DNA from: Flavobacterium sp. UBA6135
GTDB taxonomy: Bacteria > Bacteroidota > Bacteroidia > Flavobacteriales > Flavobacteriaceae
DNA length: 64,000 nucleotides
Direction: 5' to 3'
Assembly (NCBI RefSeq): GCF_002428305.1
Contig: NZ_DIVJ01000003.1
Location: forward strand, 62,001-126,000
Shown here in pieces: positions 52,027 to 61,029 of this stretch. The number at the start of each line of letters is the position of its first letter. Positions within the stretch are counted from its first letter, which is position 1. The notes under the pieces were generated by a model. It had not been told where the DNA came from. It did no database searches and saw nothing but the letters and a program-made list of their open reading frames with translations. The position numbers and the translations under genes were made by a program.

Positions 52027-54183
52027 ATGGCTAGAGATTTAAGATACACAAGAAATATTGGAATTGCAGCTCATATTGATGCAGGTAAAACTACAACAAC
52101 AGAGCGTATTCTATTTTATACCGGAAAATCACACAAGATTGGTGAGGTGCACGATGGTGCTGCAACAATGGACTGGATGGCACAAGAGCAAGAAAGAGGT
52201 ATTACGATTACTTCTGCTGCTACCACTTGTGAGTGGAATTTTCCAACTGAGCAAGGGAAACCATTGCCGGAATCAAAACCATACCACTTTAATATTATCG
52301 ATACTCCAGGTCACGTTGACTTTACAGTAGAGGTAAACCGTTCGTTACGTGTATTAGATGGTTTAGTTTTCTTATTTAGTGCGGTTGATGGTGTTGAGCC
52401 TCAGTCTGAAACAAACTGGAGACTTGCAGATCAATACAGAGTTCCAAGAATGGGATTCGTAAACAAAATGGACCGTCAAGGTTCTAACTTCTTAAACGTT
52501 TGTCAACAAGTTAAAGACATGTTGAAATCAAACGCAGTTGCAATTACATTGCCAATTGGAGAAGAGAATGATTTTAGAGGAGTAGTAGATTTAGTAAAAA
52601 ACCAAGCTATTATTTGGCATGATGAAACGCAAGGGGCAACTTTTGACATCGTTCCAATTCCAGCTGATATGGTTGATGAAGTAAAAGAATATCGTTCAAA
52701 GCTTATTGAAGAGATTGCTACATATGATGAGAATCTTTTAGATAAGTATATGGAAGATGAAAATTCTATTACTGAAGACGAAATTAATACAGCTTTACGT
52801 GCTGCAACAATTGACATGGCTATTATTCCAATGATTGCCGGTTCATCTTTCAAAAACAAAGGTGTTCAGTTCATGTTAGATGCAGTTTGTAAATACTTGC
52901 CATCTCCAATGGATAAAGAAGGTATCGAAGGAATTCATCCTGATGATGCTGATTTATTAGAAGAAGATCAAAAGAAAATATTGCGTCGTCCTGATCCAAA
53001 AGAGCCATTTGCAGCTTTAGCTTTTAAAATTGCAACGGATCCTTATGTTGGACGTTTAGCTTTCTTCCGTGCTTATTCAGGTCGTTTAGATGCAGGTTCT
53101 TATATTTTGAACACTCGTTCAGGAAACAAAGAACGTATCTCTCGTATCTACCAAATGCACGCAAACAAACAAAATCCAATCGATTATATTGAGGCTGGAG
53201 ATATTGGAGCTGCTGTTGGATTTAAGGATATCAAAACCGGAGATACAATGTGTGATGAAAAACATCCTATTGTATTAGAAAGTATGAAATTCCCTGATCC
53301 TGTAATTGGTATCGCTATCGAGCCAAAAACTAAGGCAGACGTTGATAAAATGGGTATGGCTTTAGCTAAATTAGCTGAAGAAGATCCAACTTTCACCGTT
53401 AGAACTGATGAAGCTTCAGGTCAAACGATTATTTCAGGTATGGGTGAGTTACACTTAGACATTCTTGTAGATCGTATGAAACGTGAATTCAAAGTTGAAG
53501 TAAACCAAGGTGAACCTCAAGTTGAATACAAAGAAGCATTTACTAAAGTTGCACAACACAGAGAAACTTATAAAAAGCAATCTGGTGGACGTGGTAAATT
53601 TGGTGATATCGTTTTTCGTTTAGGACCAGCTGACGATGTGGATGGAAAACCATTCGTAGGTCTTCAGTTTGTTAACGAAGTAAAAGGAGGTAACGTTCCA
53701 AAAGAATATATTCCTTCTGTTGAAAAAGGTTTCAAAGAAGCTATGAAAACAGGTCCTTTAGCAGGATATGCTGTAGATAGTTTAAAAGTTACTTTATTAG
53801 ACGGATCATTCCACCCTGTGGATTCGGATGCTCTTTCTTTCGAATTAGCTGCTAAAATGGGTTACAAAGAGGTTGCAAAAGCTGCCGGAGCTGTAATTCT
53901 TGAGCCAATTATGAAAATTGAAGTAATTACTCCTGAAGAAAACATGGGAGATATCGTTGGAGATTTAAACCGTCGTAGAGGTCAAGTAAACGATATGGGA
54001 GACAGAGCAGGTGCTAAGACTATCAAAGCAAATGTTCCACTTTCAGAAATGTTTGGTTATGTTACTACTTTAAGAACATTATCTTCTGGTAGAGCAACAT
54101 CTACAATGGAATTTTCACATTATGAACAAACTCCTTCAAATATTTCTGAAGAGGTTATCAAAAAAGCAAAAGGAAACGCTTAA
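52027..54183 (+). CDS. fusA: Elongation factor G
   Basis: 718-residue GTPase that drives translocation. G1 'GIAAHIDAGKTTTTERIL', switch I 'RGITITSAATT', G3 'IDTPGHVDFTVEV', G4 'FVNKMDRQGSN'. Domains II-V follow in order ('GELHLDILVDRMKREF', 'GRGKFGDIVFRLG'). rpsJ comes 11 bp later, with no tuf between them. Confidence 0.98.
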   Translation: MARDLRYTRNIGIAAHIDAGKTTTTERILFYTGKSHKIGEVHDGAATMDWMAQEQERGITITSAATTCEWNFPTEQGKPLPESKPYHFNIIDTPGHVDFTVEVNRSLRVLDGLVFLFSAVDGVEPQSETNWRLADQYRVPRMGFVNKMDRQGSNFLNVCQQVKDMLKSNAVAITLPIGEENDFRGVVDLVKNQAIIWHDETQGATFDIVPIPADMVDEVKEYRSKLIEEIATYDENLLDKYMEDENSITEDEINTALRAATIDMAIIPMIAGSSFKNKGVQFMLDAVCKYLPSPMDKEGIEGIHPDDADLLEEDQKKILRRPDPKEPFAALAFKIATDPYVGRLAFFRAYSGRLDAGSYILNTRSGNKERISRIYQMHANKQNPIDYIEAGDIGAAVGFKDIKTGDTMCDEKHPIVLESMKFPDPVIGIAIEPKTKADVDKMGMALAKLAEEDPTFTVRTDEASGQTIISGMGELHLDILVDRMKREFKVEVNQGEPQVEYKEAFTKVAQHRETYKKQSGGRGKFGDIVFRLGPADDVDGKPFVGLQFVNEVKGGNVPKEYIPSVEKGFKEAMKTGPLAGYAVDSLKVTLLDGSFHPVDSDALSFELAAKMGYKEVAKAAGAVILEPIMKIEVITPEENMGDIVGDLNRRRGQVNDMGDRAGAKTIKANVPLSEMFGYVTTLRTLSSGRATSTMEFSHYEQTPSNISEEVIKKAKGNA

Positions 54184-54194
54184 TTCTTAAGAAA

Positions 54195-54500
54195 ATGAGT
54201 CAAAAAATCAGAATAAAATTAAAATCTTACGATCACATGTTGGTTGATAAATCAGCTGAGAAGATTGTAAAAACGGTAAAAAGTACCGGTGCTGTAGTAA
54301 CAGGTCCAATTCCATTACCTACACACAAAAAGATTTTCACTGTATTACGTTCTCCACACGTTAACAAAAAAGCTAGAGAGCAGTTTGAAGTGAGTTCATA
54401 CAAAAGATTATTAGATATCTATTCTTCTTCTTCAAAAACAATTGATGCTCTAATGAAATTAGAGTTGCCAAGTGGTGTTGAAGTTGAAATCAAAGTGTGA
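54195..54500 (+). CDS. rpsJ: 30S ribosomal protein S10
   Basis: 101 residues: 'QKIRIKLKSYDHMLVDKSAEKIV' and 'GPIPLPTHKKIFTVLRSPHVNKKAREQFE' identify S10. A long hairpin follows in the 111-bp gap before rplC. Confidence 0.98.
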   Translation: MSQKIRIKLKSYDHMLVDKSAEKIVKTVKSTGAVVTGPIPLPTHKKIFTVLRSPHVNKKAREQFEVSSYKRLLDIYSSSSKTIDALMKLELPSGVEVEIKV

Positions 54501-54518
54501 TAAATGTACAGAGACGAA

Positions 54519-54556
54519 AGTATTAAGTAATAAGACTTTTCTTATTACTTAATACT
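54519..54556. promoter_or_regulatory. Long hairpin between rpsJ and rplC
   Basis: A perfect 16-bp stem AGTATTAAGTAATAAG (54519-54534) / CTTATTACTTAATACT (54541-54556) with loop ACTTTT; three of the next four outer positions can also pair. It is followed by CTTGTTTT. Within the otherwise tight cluster (most gaps under 25 bp) this 111-bp gap stands out. It could be an attenuator, a processing site or a leader element for the rplC-onward genes. Confidence 0.75.
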
Positions 54557-54611
54557 CTTGTTTTACTACGAAACAAAAAAAAGAATTTTATTAATTATTA
54601 ATTAGTTTTAT

Positions 54612-55229
54612 ATGTCTGGGTTAATTGGAAAAAAAATCGGCATGACTAGCATCTTCGACGAAAACGGGAAAAACATTCCTTGTACAGTAATTGAAGCAGG
54701 TCCATGTGTCGTTACCCAAGTCAGAACCAAAGAGGTTGACGGGTATGAAGCGTTTCAACTTGGTTTCGATGACAAAACAGAAAAACACGCTACAAAAGCG
54801 GCTATTGGCCACTTTCAAAAAGCGGGTACTTCTGCTAAGAAAAAAGTCGTTGAATTTCAAGATTTTGAAACAGAGTTTAAATTAGGTGATTTAGTCACTG
54901 TAGATCAATTCAACGAAGGAGAATTTGTTGATGTACAAGGTGTATCAAAAGGTAAAGGTTTTCAAGGGGTTGTTAAACGTCACGGATTTGGTGGTGTTGG
55001 ACAAGCAACTCATGGTCAGCACAACCGTTTAAGAGCACCTGGTTCTGTAGGAGCTTCTTCTTATCCATCAAGAGTATTCAAAGGAATGCGTATGGCAGGA
55101 AGAACTGGAGGAGAAAATGTAACAATTCAAAACCTTAGAGTTTTAAAAGTGGTAGCAGACAAAAACCTTTTGGTTGTTAAAGGATGCGTTCCAGGACATA
55201 AAAACTCTTATGTAATCATTCAGAAGTAA
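54612..55229 (+). CDS. rplC: 50S ribosomal protein L3
   Basis: 205 residues. 'MSGLIGKKIGMTSIFDENGKNIPCTVIEAG' and 'GVGQATHGQHNRLRAPGSVGASSYPSRVFKGMRM' contain the conserved Gln/His loop near the peptidyl transferase centre. The stop and the rplD start share a base (TAATG). Confidence 0.98.
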   Translation: MSGLIGKKIGMTSIFDENGKNIPCTVIEAGPCVVTQVRTKEVDGYEAFQLGFDDKTEKHATKAAIGHFQKAGTSAKKKVVEFQDFETEFKLGDLVTVDQFNEGEFVDVQGVSKGKGFQGVVKRHGFGGVGQATHGQHNRLRAPGSVGASSYPSRVFKGMRMAGRTGGENVTIQNLRVLKVVADKNLLVVKGCVPGHKNSYVIIQK

Positions 55230-55858
55230 TGGAAGTAAAAGTTTTAGATATCAACGGAAAAGAAACAGGCAGAAAAGTTCAACTTTCTGATGCTGTTTTC
55301 GCTATAGAGCCTAACAATCATGCTATCTATCTTGATGTGAAACAATATCTTGCTAATCAAAGACAAGGTACTCACAAAGCAAAAGAAAGAGCTGAGGTTA
55401 CAGGAAGTACTCGTAAAATTAAGAAACAAAAAGGTACAGGTACTGCTCGTGCAGGAAGTATCAAGAATCCATTGTTCAAAGGAGGAGGTACAGTTTTTGG
55501 TCCAAGACCAAGAAGTTATTCTTTCAAATTGAATAAAACTTTAAAAAGATTAGCTCGTAAATCAGCTTTCTCTCAAAAAGTAAAAGATTCAGAATTGGTA
55601 GTACTAGAAGATTTTAATTTCGAAACTCCAAACACAAAGAATTTTATTACAATATTGAAAGCCTTAGGGTTGGAGAATAAAAAATCTTTATTTGTGTTGG
55701 GTGATTCAAATAAAAATGTATATTTGTCGTCACGCAATTTAAAGGCCTCTAAAGTTGTAACAAACTCAGAATTAAGCACTTATGCGATTTTAAACGCAAA
55801 TAAATTAGTGCTTCTAGAGAGTTCTTTGGAAGGAATTGAAGAAAATTTAAGTAAATAA
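55229..55858 (+). CDS. rplD: 50S ribosomal protein L4
   Basis: 209 residues. 'KGTGTARAGSIKNPLFKGGGTVFGPRPR' is the extended loop that enters the exit tunnel. In E. coli L4 represses its own operon; whether it does here is unknown, but the rpsJ-rplC hairpin would be the place. Confidence 0.97.
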   Translation: MEVKVLDINGKETGRKVQLSDAVFAIEPNNHAIYLDVKQYLANQRQGTHKAKERAEVTGSTRKIKKQKGTGTARAGSIKNPLFKGGGTVFGPRPRSYSFKLNKTLKRLARKSAFSQKVKDSELVVLEDFNFETPNTKNFITILKALGLENKKSLFVLGDSNKNVYLSSRNLKASKVVTNSELSTYAILNANKLVLLESSLEGIEENLSK

Positions 55859-55865
55859 TAGAGCC

Positions 55866-56156
55866 ATGAGTATCATTATTAAGCCAATCATAACAGAAAA
55901 AGTTACTAAACAAACTGAGTTAGCTAACCGTTATGGTTTTGTAGTGGAAAAGAAAGCTAACAAAGTGCAAATAAAAAATGCTATTGAAGCCGCTTATGGT
56001 GTAAATATTGTTGCTGTAAACACTATGAATGTAAGACCAGATCGCTCGGTTAAATACACTAAAAGTGGTTTAATCAGTGCTAAAACAAATGCTTATAAAA
56101 AAGCAATTGTTCAAGTAAGCGAAGGAGAAACTATTGATTTTTATAACAATATCTAA
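55866..56156 (+). CDS. rplW: 50S ribosomal protein L23
   Basis: 96 residues. 'IIKPIITEKVTKQTELANRYGFVVEKKANK' and 'VAVNTMNVRPDRSVKYTKSGLISA' identify L23, which sits at the tunnel exit and docks trigger factor and SRP. Confidence 0.97.
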   Translation: MSIIIKPIITEKVTKQTELANRYGFVVEKKANKVQIKNAIEAAYGVNIVAVNTMNVRPDRSVKYTKSGLISAKTNAYKKAIVQVSEGETIDFYNNI

Positions 56157-56163
56157 TTAAACA

Positions 56164-56988
56164 ATGTCAGTTAGAAAATTAAAACCTATTACCCCGGGTC
56201 AGCGTTTTAGAGTTGTTAATGGTTTTGACGCCATTACAACTGATAAGCCGGAGCGTTCATTACTCGCACCGAAAAAAAACTCTGGAGGTAGAAATAGTCA
56301 AGGAAAAATGACCATGCGTTATACGGGCGGTGGTCACAAACAAAAATATCGTGTCATAGATTTTAAAAGAACTAAAGATGGAATTCCAGCTACAGTTAAA
56401 TCTATAGAGTACGATCCAAACAGAACTGCATTTATTGCATTATTGAGTTATGTTGATGGTCAAAAGACGTATATCATTGCTCAAAATGGTTTGCAGGTAG
56501 GACAAACAGTAATGTCAGGTGAGAATGCATCTCCGGAAATTGGTAACACACTTCCATTGAGCAAAATTCCTTTAGGTACTGTTATTTCATGTATTGAGTT
56601 ACGTCCGGGTCAAGGAGCAACAATTGCTCGTTCAGCCGGTACATTCGCTCAATTAATGGCAAGAGATGGTAAATATGCAACGATAAAAATGCCTTCAGGT
56701 GAAACAAGATTGATCTTGCTTACTTGTACAGCAACTATCGGTGCGGTATCGAATTCAGACCACCAATTAATCGTTTCCGGTAAAGCCGGTAGATCAAGAT
56801 GGTTAGGTAGAAGGCCAAGAACAAGACCAGTTGCTATGAACCCTGTTGATCATCCAATGGGTGGTGGAGAAGGACGTTCATCAGGAGGTCACCCACGTTC
56901 TAGAAAAGGTATTCCAGCTAAAGGTTATAGAACTCGTGCCAAAGCCAATCCGAGTAATAAGTATATTGTTGAACGCAGAAAGAAATAA
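56164..56988 (+). CDS. rplB: 50S ribosomal protein L2
   Basis: 274 residues. 'KMTMRYTGGGHKQKYRVIDFKR' and 'NPVDHPMGGGEGRSSGGHPRSRKG' with the conserved His in the peptidyl transferase region. Confidence 0.98.
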   Translation: MSVRKLKPITPGQRFRVVNGFDAITTDKPERSLLAPKKNSGGRNSQGKMTMRYTGGGHKQKYRVIDFKRTKDGIPATVKSIEYDPNRTAFIALLSYVDGQKTYIIAQNGLQVGQTVMSGENASPEIGNTLPLSKIPLGTVISCIELRPGQGATIARSAGTFAQLMARDGKYATIKMPSGETRLILLTCTATIGAVSNSDHQLIVSGKAGRSRWLGRRPRTRPVAMNPVDHPMGGGEGRSSGGHPRSRKGIPAKGYRTRAKANPSNKYIVERRKK

Positions 56989-56998
56989 TTAGATAGAT

Positions 56999-57277
56999 AT
57001 GGCACGTTCATTAAAAAAAGGACCTTTTGTTCATTATAAATTAGAGAAGAAAGTTCTGGAAAATGTTGAGAAATCAAACAAAGGTGTAATCAAAACATGG
57101 TCAAGAGCCTCTATGATTACTCCGGATTTCGTAGGACAGACTATCGCAGTTCACAATGGTCGTCAGTTTGTTCCTGTATATGTAACAGAAAACATGGTAG
57201 GACATAAATTAGGAGAATTTTCACCAACAAGATCTTTTAGAGGTCACGCTGGAGCTAAAAATAAAGGTAAAAAATAA
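56999..57277 (+). CDS. rpsS: 30S ribosomal protein S19
   Basis: 92 residues: 'MARSLKKGPFVHYKLEKKV' and 'NMVGHKLGEFSPTRSFRGH'. Binds the 16S head with S13. Confidence 0.98.
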   Translation: MARSLKKGPFVHYKLEKKVLENVEKSNKGVIKTWSRASMITPDFVGQTIAVHNGRQFVPVYVTENMVGHKLGEFSPTRSFRGHAGAKNKGKK

Positions 57278-57283
57278 GAAGTT

Positions 57284-57694
57284 ATGGGAGTTCGTAAAAG
57301 AGAAACAGCAGATGCGAGAAAAGAGGCTAATAAGTCTATTGCTTTCGCTAAATTGAATAACTGCCCTACTTCACCTAGAAAAATGCGTCTAGTAGCAGAC
57401 TTGGTAAGAGGTCAGAAAGTGGAAAGAGCACTAAATATTTTAAGATTTAGTCAAAAAGAAGCTTCAAGAAAGTTGGAGAAATTATTGTTATCAGCTATTA
57501 ATAACTGGCAACAAAAAAATGAAGAAGGTAACTTAGAAGAAGCGGCTTTATTTGTAAAAGAGATCAGAGTAGATGGTGGTGCGATGTTAAAAAGACTTCG
57601 TCCTGCACCTCAAGGTCGTGCACACAGAATAAGAAAACGTTCAAATCACGTAACAATCGTGCTTGGAGCTAATAATAACACACAAAGCAATTAA
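57284..57694 (+). CDS. rplV: 50S ribosomal protein L22
   Basis: 136 residues with 'NCPTSPRKMRLVADLVRGQKVERAL' and the tunnel loop 'MLKRLRPAPQGRAHRIRKRSNHVTIVL'. N-terminus slightly extended. Confidence 0.97.
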   Translation: MGVRKRETADARKEANKSIAFAKLNNCPTSPRKMRLVADLVRGQKVERALNILRFSQKEASRKLEKLLLSAINNWQQKNEEGNLEEAALFVKEIRVDGGAMLKRLRPAPQGRAHRIRKRSNHVTIVLGANNNTQSN

Positions 57695-57702
57695 TAATTA
57701 AG

Positions 57703-58443
57703 ATGGGACAAAAGACAAATCCAATAGGGAATAGACTTGGTATCATCAGAGGATGGGACTCTAACTGGTATGGTGGAAATGACTACGGTGATAAAATTGC
57801 CGAAGATTATAAAATCAGAAAGTATATTCATGCTCGTTTATCAAAAGCTAGTGTATCAAAAGTAATCATCGAGAGAACTTTAAAACTTGTAACCGTTACT
57901 ATCACTACTGCAAGACCTGGTATCATTATCGGAAAAGGCGGTCAAGAGGTAGACAAGTTGAAAGAAGAACTTAAGAAAATTACTGACAAAGAGGTTCAAA
58001 TTAACATCTTTGAAATTAAAAGACCTGAGTTAGATGCTTATTTAGTTGCAACAAGTATCGCTCGTCAAATCGAAAGCCGTATTTCATACAGAAGAGCTAT
58101 TAAAATGGCTATCGCAGCAGCAATGCGTATGAATGCAGAAGGTATTAAAGTTTTGATTTCAGGTCGTTTGAATGGTGCTGAAATGGCACGTTCAGAAGGT
58201 TTCAAAGAAGGAAGAATTCCTCTATCAACTTTCAGAGCAGACATTGATTATGCTTTAGCTGAAGCTCACACTACTTACGGTAGAATGGGAATCAAAGTAT
58301 GGATCATGAAAGGTGAAGTTTACGGAAAGAGAGATCTTTCTCCACTTGTAGGTATGGATAAAAAACAAGCTGCAGGAAGTGGAAAAGGTAATAACTCTAA
58401 TGGGAAACCAAGCGGTAAACCAAACCAACGCAAAAGAAAGTAA
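57703..58443 (+). CDS. rpsC: 30S ribosomal protein S3
   Basis: 246 residues with 'MGQKTNPIGNRLGIIRGWDSNW' and the KH segment 'RPGIIIGKGGQEVDKLKEEL'. The C-terminal tail is Lys/Gly/Asn-rich. Confidence 0.98.
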   Translation: MGQKTNPIGNRLGIIRGWDSNWYGGNDYGDKIAEDYKIRKYIHARLSKASVSKVIIERTLKLVTVTITTARPGIIIGKGGQEVDKLKEELKKITDKEVQINIFEIKRPELDAYLVATSIARQIESRISYRRAIKMAIAAAMRMNAEGIKVLISGRLNGAEMARSEGFKEGRIPLSTFRADIDYALAEAHTTYGRMGIKVWIMKGEVYGKRDLSPLVGMDKKQAAGSGKGNNSNGKPSGKPNQRKRK

Positions 58444-58463
58444 TTTTTTAAACTAAAGAAAAA

Positions 58464-58883
58464 ATGTTACAGCCTAAAAGAACAAAATACCGTAAGGTAC
58501 AAAAGGGTAGAATGAAAGGCGTTTCTCAAAGAGGGCACGAACTTTCTAACGGAATGTTTGGGATTAAATCTTTAGATTCTGCTTTCTTGACTTCTCGTCA
58601 AATCGAGGCAGCTCGTATCGCCGCAACTCGTTTTATGAAAAGAGAAGGTCAGTTGTGGATTAAAATATTTCCAGATAAACCAATCACTAAGAAACCACTA
58701 GAAGTACGTATGGGTAAAGGAAAGGGAGCCGTAGAATATTGGGCTGCCGTTGTTAAACCCGGAAGAATAATGTTTGAAGTAGGAGGAGTTCCTTTGTCAG
58801 TAGCAAAAGAAGCATTACGCTTAGCTGCTCAAAAACTACCTGTTAAAACAAAATTCATTGTTGCTAGAGATTTCGAAGCATAA
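58464..58883 (+). CDS. rplP: 50S ribosomal protein L16
   Basis: 139 residues with 'MLQPKRTKYRKVQKGRMKGVSQRG' and 'VRMGKGKGAVEYWAAVVKPGRIMFEVGG'. Binds near the A-site tRNA elbow. Confidence 0.98.
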   Translation: MLQPKRTKYRKVQKGRMKGVSQRGHELSNGMFGIKSLDSAFLTSRQIEAARIAATRFMKREGQLWIKIFPDKPITKKPLEVRMGKGKGAVEYWAAVVKPGRIMFEVGGVPLSVAKEALRLAAQKLPVKTKFIVARDFEA

Positions 58884-58897
58884 TATTATTTAAAATT

Positions 58898-59089
58898 ATG
58901 AAACAATCAGAAATTATTAGTCTGTCTACAGCTGAGTTACAAGAACAATTAAGTCAGTTACGTAAAACATACACCGACCTAAAAATGGCTCACGCTATTT
59001 CTCCTATTCAAAATCCTTTACAGATTAGAGCAGTGAGAAGATCAGTAGCAAGATTGGCAACTGAAATTAGTAAAAGAGAGTTACAATAA
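58898..59089 (+). CDS. rpmC: 50S ribosomal protein L29
   Basis: 63 residues: two helices 'IISLSTAELQEQLSQLRKTYTDLKMAHA' and 'PLQIRAVRRSVARLATEIS'. Sits at the exit tunnel beside L23. Confidence 0.96.
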   Translation: MKQSEIISLSTAELQEQLSQLRKTYTDLKMAHAISPIQNPLQIRAVRRSVARLATEISKRELQ

Positions 59090-59106
59090 TTGTATACTGC
59101 TGAAAG

Positions 59107-59364
59107 ATGGAAAAAAGAAATTTAAGAAAAGAAAGAGTTGGTGTTGTTACTAGCAACAAAATGGAAAAATCCATTGTTGTTTCTGAAACAAGAAAAGTAA
59201 AACACCCGTTATACGGTAAGTTCGTGTTGAAAACTAAGAAATATGTTGCACACGACGAAACAAACGACTGTAACATTGGAGATACTGTAAAGATCATGGA
59301 AACACGACCTTTATCAAAATCAAAATGTTGGAGATTAGTTGAAATCATTGAAAGAGCGAAATAA
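59107..59364 (+). CDS. rpsQ: 30S ribosomal protein S17
   Basis: 85 residues: 'GVVTSNKMEKSIVVSETRKVKHPLYGKFVLKTKKYVAHDE' is the S17 core. rplN starts 2 bp after its stop. Confidence 0.97.
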   Translation: MEKRNLRKERVGVVTSNKMEKSIVVSETRKVKHPLYGKFVLKTKKYVAHDETNDCNIGDTVKIMETRPLSKSKCWRLVEIIERAK

Positions 59365-59366
59365 TT

Positions 59367-59735
59367 ATGGTACAACAAGAATCAAGATTAAAAGTAGCAG
59401 ACAACACTGGAGCAAAAGAAGTTTTGACTATCCGTGTTTTAGGAGGAACGAAACGTCGTTATGCCTCTGTTGGAGATAAAATTGTAGTGTCTATTAAAGA
59501 TGCAACACCTAACGGAAACGTTAAAAAAGGTGCAGTATCCACTGCAGTTGTTGTACGTACCAAAAAAGAAGTGAGAAGAGCTGATGGATCTTACATTCGT
59601 TTTGACGATAACGCTTGCGTATTGTTAAACGCTGCAGGAGAAATGAGAGGAACTCGTGTTTTTGGTCCGGTTGCCAGAGAACTTCGTGAAAAACAATTCA
59701 TGAAAATTGTATCATTAGCACCTGAAGTGCTTTAA
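59367..59735 (+). CDS. rplN: 50S ribosomal protein L14
   Basis: 122 residues: 'MVQQESRLKVADNTGAKEVLTIRVLGG' and 'GTRVFGPVARELREKQFMKIVSLAPEVL' identify L14. Confidence 0.98.
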   Translation: MVQQESRLKVADNTGAKEVLTIRVLGGTKRRYASVGDKIVVSIKDATPNGNVKKGAVSTAVVVRTKKEVRRADGSYIRFDDNACVLLNAAGEMRGTRVFGPVARELREKQFMKIVSLAPEVL

Positions 59736-59743
59736 TTCGATTA

Positions 59744-60061
59744 ATGATGACAAAATTAAAAATTAAAACTGGAGACGTAGTAAGAGTTATTGCAGGTGAC
59801 CATAAAGGTACCGAAGGTAAAGTTTTACGTGTTTTCCGTGATGCAAATAAAGCGATCGTTGAAGGTACAAACATGGTTTCTGTTCACACTAAACCAAGTG
59901 CAAAAAACCCTCAAGGTGGAATCGTAAAGAAAGAAGCTCCTATTCAAATTTCAAATTTATCTTTGATTGACCCAAAGTCAAAAAAAGTAACTAAAGTTGG
60001 AATCAAAGTAGAAGGAGATAAGAAAGTAAGATTTGCAAAAAAATCTAATCAAGTATTATAG
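59744..60061 (+). CDS. rplX: 50S ribosomal protein L24
   Basis: 105 residues: KOW segment 'KTGDVVRVIAGDHKGTEGKVLRV' and 'NPQGGIVKKEAPIQISNLSLI'. Two ATG codons are adjacent (59744 and 59747). The TAG stop shares its G with an upstream GTG of rplE, so translation is coupled. Confidence 0.97.
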   Translation: MMTKLKIKTGDVVRVIAGDHKGTEGKVLRVFRDANKAIVEGTNMVSVHTKPSAKNPQGGIVKKEAPIQISNLSLIDPKSKKVTKVGIKVEGDKKVRFAKKSNQVL

Positions 60062-60063
60062 TG

Positions 60064-60615
60064 ATGGCTTATATACCTAGACTAAAAGAAGAATATAAAA
60101 GCAGAGTTATTGCTGCTTTGAAAGAAGAGTACGGTTACAAGAATGTAATGCAAGTTCCTAAATTGGAAAAAATTGTTGTAAGCCGTGGAGTTGGAGCTGC
60201 TGTATCCGATAAAAAATTAGTTGATTATGCAGTTGATGAATTGACTAAAATTACAGGACAAAAAGCAGTATCTACAATTTCTAAAAAAGACGTTGCGTCT
60301 TTTAAATTAAGAAAAGGAATGCCAATTGGTGCCAAAGTAACTTTACGTGGTGAAAGAATGTATGAATTCTTAGACAGATTGATTACATCTTCATTACCTC
60401 GTGTTAGAGATTTCGGTGGTATCAAAGCAACTGGTTTTGACGGAAGAGGAAATTACAATCTTGGAGTACTTGAACAAATCATTTTCCCTGAAATTGATAT
60501 TGATAAAGTAAACAAAATTTCAGGAATGGATATTACCTTTGTAACTTCTGCTAAAACAGATAAAGAAGCAAAATCATTATTGACAGAACTAGGTTTACCT
60601 TTTAAAAAGAATTAA
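60064..60615 (+). CDS. rplE: 50S ribosomal protein L5
   Basis: 183 residues from the ATG at 60064 (a GTG at 60061 overlaps the L24 stop). 'YIPRLKEEYKSRVIAALKEEYGYKNVMQVPKLEKIVVSRGVG' and 'KGMPIGAKVTLRGERMYEFLDRL' identify L5, a 5S rRNA binder. Confidence 0.98.
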   Translation: MAYIPRLKEEYKSRVIAALKEEYGYKNVMQVPKLEKIVVSRGVGAAVSDKKLVDYAVDELTKITGQKAVSTISKKDVASFKLRKGMPIGAKVTLRGERMYEFLDRLITSSLPRVRDFGGIKATGFDGRGNYNLGVLEQIIFPEIDIDKVNKISGMDITFVTSAKTDKEAKSLLTELGLPFKKN

Positions 60616-60618
60616 GAT

Positions 60619-60888
60619 ATGGCTAAAGAATCAATGAAAGCCCGTGAGGTGAAGAGACAAAAAACGGTAGAAAAGTATGCTGAAAAACGCAAAGCTTTAT
60701 TAGAAGCTGGTGATTATGAAGGTTTACAAAAATTACCAAAAAATGCCTCTCCAGTACGTTTACACAATCGTTGTAAATTAACAGGAAGACCTAGAGGGTA
60801 TATGCGTCAATTCGGTCTTTCACGTGTAACATTCCGTGAAATGGCTAACCAAGGATTAATTCCAGGTGTAAAGAAAGCTAGCTGGTAG
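60619..60888 (+). CDS. rpsN: 30S ribosomal protein S14
   Basis: 89 residues, the zinc-free long form: 'MAKESMKAREVKRQKTVEKYAEKR' and 'RLHNRCKLTGRPRGYMRQFGLSRVTFREMA' (only one Cys, so no zinc ribbon). Confidence 0.97.
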   Translation: MAKESMKAREVKRQKTVEKYAEKRKALLEAGDYEGLQKLPKNASPVRLHNRCKLTGRPRGYMRQFGLSRVTFREMANQGLIPGVKKASW

Positions 60889-60903
60889 TTAGTTTATTTC
60901 AGC

Positions 60904-60951
60904 AGATAATTGTACATTTGCCAGCTTTTAGCAGGTAACGTACAATTATCT
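60904..60951. promoter_or_regulatory. Hairpin and possible internal promoter between rpsN and rpsH
   Basis: In the 141-bp gap a perfect 12-bp inverted repeat AGATAATTGTAC (60904-60915) / GTACAATTATCT (60940-60951) encloses 24 bases. A TACATTTG box (60913-60920), matching TANNTTTG, lies at the edge of the left arm. A second imperfect hairpin (GGTTTCAG ... CTGAAAACC, about 60974-61009) follows, 20 bp before rpsH. Candidate leader for autoregulation or internal promoter. Confidence 0.6.
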
Positions 60952-61029
60952 ACTTTAAAAAAATGTGTTTAATGGTTTCAGGTTCAGCGGAATAGTTCCT
61001 CTGAAAACCGTTGCCAAAATTTTATAAAT

